Shown here in pieces: positions 13,282 through 14,382 of a DNA stretch of 14,382 nucleotides. The stretch comes from Deltaproteobacteria bacterium. GTDB taxonomy: Bacteria; Desulfobacterota; Dissulfuribacteria; Dissulfuribacterales; UBA3076. Under the pieces are notes generated by a model that worked only from the letters and a program-made list of their open reading frames with translations, made no database searches and was not told where the DNA came from. Positions within the stretch are counted from its first letter, which is position 1; each line of letters opens with the position of its first letter. The DNA is taken from positions 1-14,382 of the forward strand of contig JAGGRV010000376.1 of assembly GCA_021159445.1 (NCBI GenBank), written 5' to 3'. The translations under genes and the position numbers were made by a program.

Positions 13282-14382
13282 ATGGATATGAACAGAGTTG
13301 GTCGGCACCGTAAGTGCATTTGTCTTTTTCTACCGGGCGTTTTGCTGTTCTGGCTTATTGCCGGGTCCGGGATAGGACCGGTCTGCGTTTCTGCAGAGTC
13401 TTTACCGATCGAGCCTGTGGTCATCCTGACTGTAGACGACCAGGGGGTACCCCTGGCCTGTCCCTCCGGAGTCGTCTTTGATAGTACCTCGGAGGAACTC
13501 TATGTAATCAACTCGGGGCGTGGCCGGATCGTTATCTACGGTCCGGACTTCTTCCCCCGTATTTCTCTTGGAGCGGGCAGGGGCGTGGATGCACCATACG
13601 GGGTAAATGTCGATAAGGATGGCCGCCTCTATATCTGCCAGGGCCGGAAGGATGATAGACCCGCCCGCCTCACTATCCTTAACGCGGCCTTTTTCCCTAT
13701 CAAAGAAATAACGTTTGAGGGATTCGATGGGGCCGAAACCTTCATCCCGCGGCGAGTGGCCCTTGGCCATAACGGAAGAATTTACGTGGCCGGAATAAAC
13801 TCGCGGGGCGTCCTTGTGTTGGACAGAGACGGCAATTACTTGAGGCACCTGACACCACTGGATACAGTGTGGGCGAACATCAAGAAAAAACACGATCTCG
13901 AACCTAAGGCCGTGTCGGGGCCGGGCAGCCCGGTCCTTATACTCGAAGTCTGCACGGACACGGCAGGCCGCCTCTACCTTCTCAGCGAGGAGACCAGCAA
14001 GGTGTATGTCTACGACCCAGAAGAAAACTTCCTTTTCTCCTTCGGACAGAAGGGAGGCTCCCGTGGCAAGATGAGCCGTCCTAGGGGCCTTGCTGTAGAT
14101 GAAGAAAGGGGGCGCATCTTTCTTGTAGATTACATGCGACAGACTATCCTGGTCTATGACCTCGCCGGCCGCTACCTTTTCGAATTCGGTGGAAGGGGCT
14201 GGGGTCCCGGCTGGTTCAATTTTCCCACCAGCGTGGCCGTTGACGCTCGCGGGAATCTCATAGTGGCGGATTTTTTCAACAACCGGGTCCAGGTCCTGCA
14301 GGTGGCTACTAGTACTGCCAAGCTTCCAGAGGCTGGATCCGAACCGAACTTCCTGGCCGTACCGTCATCAAAAAAACCCAGA
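13282..14382 (+). CDS. Secreted NHL-repeat protein, incomplete at the window edge
   Basis: An open frame of 367 codons runs from ATG 13282 to the last base without a stop. It starts with a basic N-region and hydrophobic signal (CICLFLPGVLLFWLIAG, cleavage near VSA at 36-38). NHL/SMP-30-like blades follow: ACPSGVVFDSTSEELYVINS, then RGRIVIYGPD, then APYGVNVDKDGRLYICQGR, then RPRGLAVDEERGRIFLVDYM, then FNFPTSVAVDARGNLIVADF with NNRVQVL. The repeated (F/P)-xx-(V/L)AVDxxG-(N/R)-(L/I)-(Y/F)VAD pattern is diagnostic of NHL propellers. The C-terminus is outside the window, so a further domain cannot be excluded. It is transcribed away from the cytochrome operon, sharing the 255-bp spacer; a promoter candidate lies 35-70 bases upstream. 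ATG 13288 is a second possible start. A role with the cytochrome system is inferred only from position and family. Confidence 0.85.
   Translation, partial: MDMNRVGRHRKCICLFLPGVLLFWLIAGSGIGPVCVSAESLPIEPVVILTVDDQGVPLACPSGVVFDSTSEELYVINSGRGRIVIYGPDFFPRISLGAGRGVDAPYGVNVDKDGRLYICQGRKDDRPARLTILNAAFFPIKEITFEGFDGAETFIPRRVALGHNGRIYVAGINSRGVLVLDRDGNYLRHLTPLDTVWANIKKKHDLEPKAVSGPGSPVLILEVCTDTAGRLYLLSEETSKVYVYDPEENFLFSFGQKGGSRGKMSRPRGLAVDEERGRIFLVDYMRQTILVYDLAGRYLFEFGGRGWGPGWFNFPTSVAVDARGNLIVADFFNNRVQVLQVATSTAKLPEAGSEPNFLAVPSSKKPR

Noticed and set aside
13402..13893. Minus-strand open frame (163 codons) near the window end
   Set aside because: It is a shadow of the plus-strand NHL gene, whose frame shows a signal peptide and NHL blades; the minus frame shows neither.

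Overview
The window reads as a bacterial chromosome segment from a Gram-negative anaerobe that transfers electrons outside the cell. The density of multiheme c-type cytochromes, the outer-membrane lipoproteins and the OmcS-like cytochrome point to Desulfobacterota/Desulfuromonadota (Geobacter-like bacteria or sulfate reducers, including syntrophic partners). This taxonomic placement is an inference from gene content only.

Layout. Ten genes lie head to tail on the minus strand from about 13026 down to 146 and look like one operon, with very short gaps and several stop/start overlaps. In transcription order they are: (1) a 701-residue outer-membrane beta-barrel with a discoidin-like insert (13026-10921); (2) a small TolB-N/CsgG-like lipoprotein (10826-10248); (3) a 485-residue exported protein with a TolB-N/CsgG-like domain followed by beta-sandwiches, apparently started at ATT (10217-8760); (4) a second small TolB-N/CsgG-like lipoprotein (8685-8068); (5) a SurA/PpiC-like parvulin chaperone (8080-6458); (6) a 26-heme lipoprotein cytochrome (6461-4527); (7) a 16-heme exported cytochrome (4527-3358); (8) a secreted NHL beta-propeller (3317-2436); (9) a cytochrome laid out like the nanowire-forming OmcS of Geobacter, with one heme site changed to CX5CH (2423-1347); (10) an octaheme cytochrome with its last heme on a Gly/Pro tether (1333-146). 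A 255-bp AT-rich region separates this operon from a divergent plus-strand gene for another secreted NHL protein (13282 to the window edge, incomplete). Positions 1-145 after the last cytochrome hold two strong palindromes and no gene.

How the genes may work together (inference). The 26- and 16-heme proteins could carry electrons across the periplasm. The beta-barrel would let a heme chain cross the outer membrane. The OmcS-like protein would polymerise into an extracellular cytochrome filament and the octaheme protein could act as a terminal or linking partner. The parvulin would assist folding of barrel or cytochromes, and the three TolB-N/CsgG-like proteins may form an outer-membrane assembly or export platform. 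In total the operon encodes 55 CXXCH sites plus one CX5CH site. The most interesting possibility is that this is a complete extracellular cytochrome-nanowire locus carrying its own assembly proteins.
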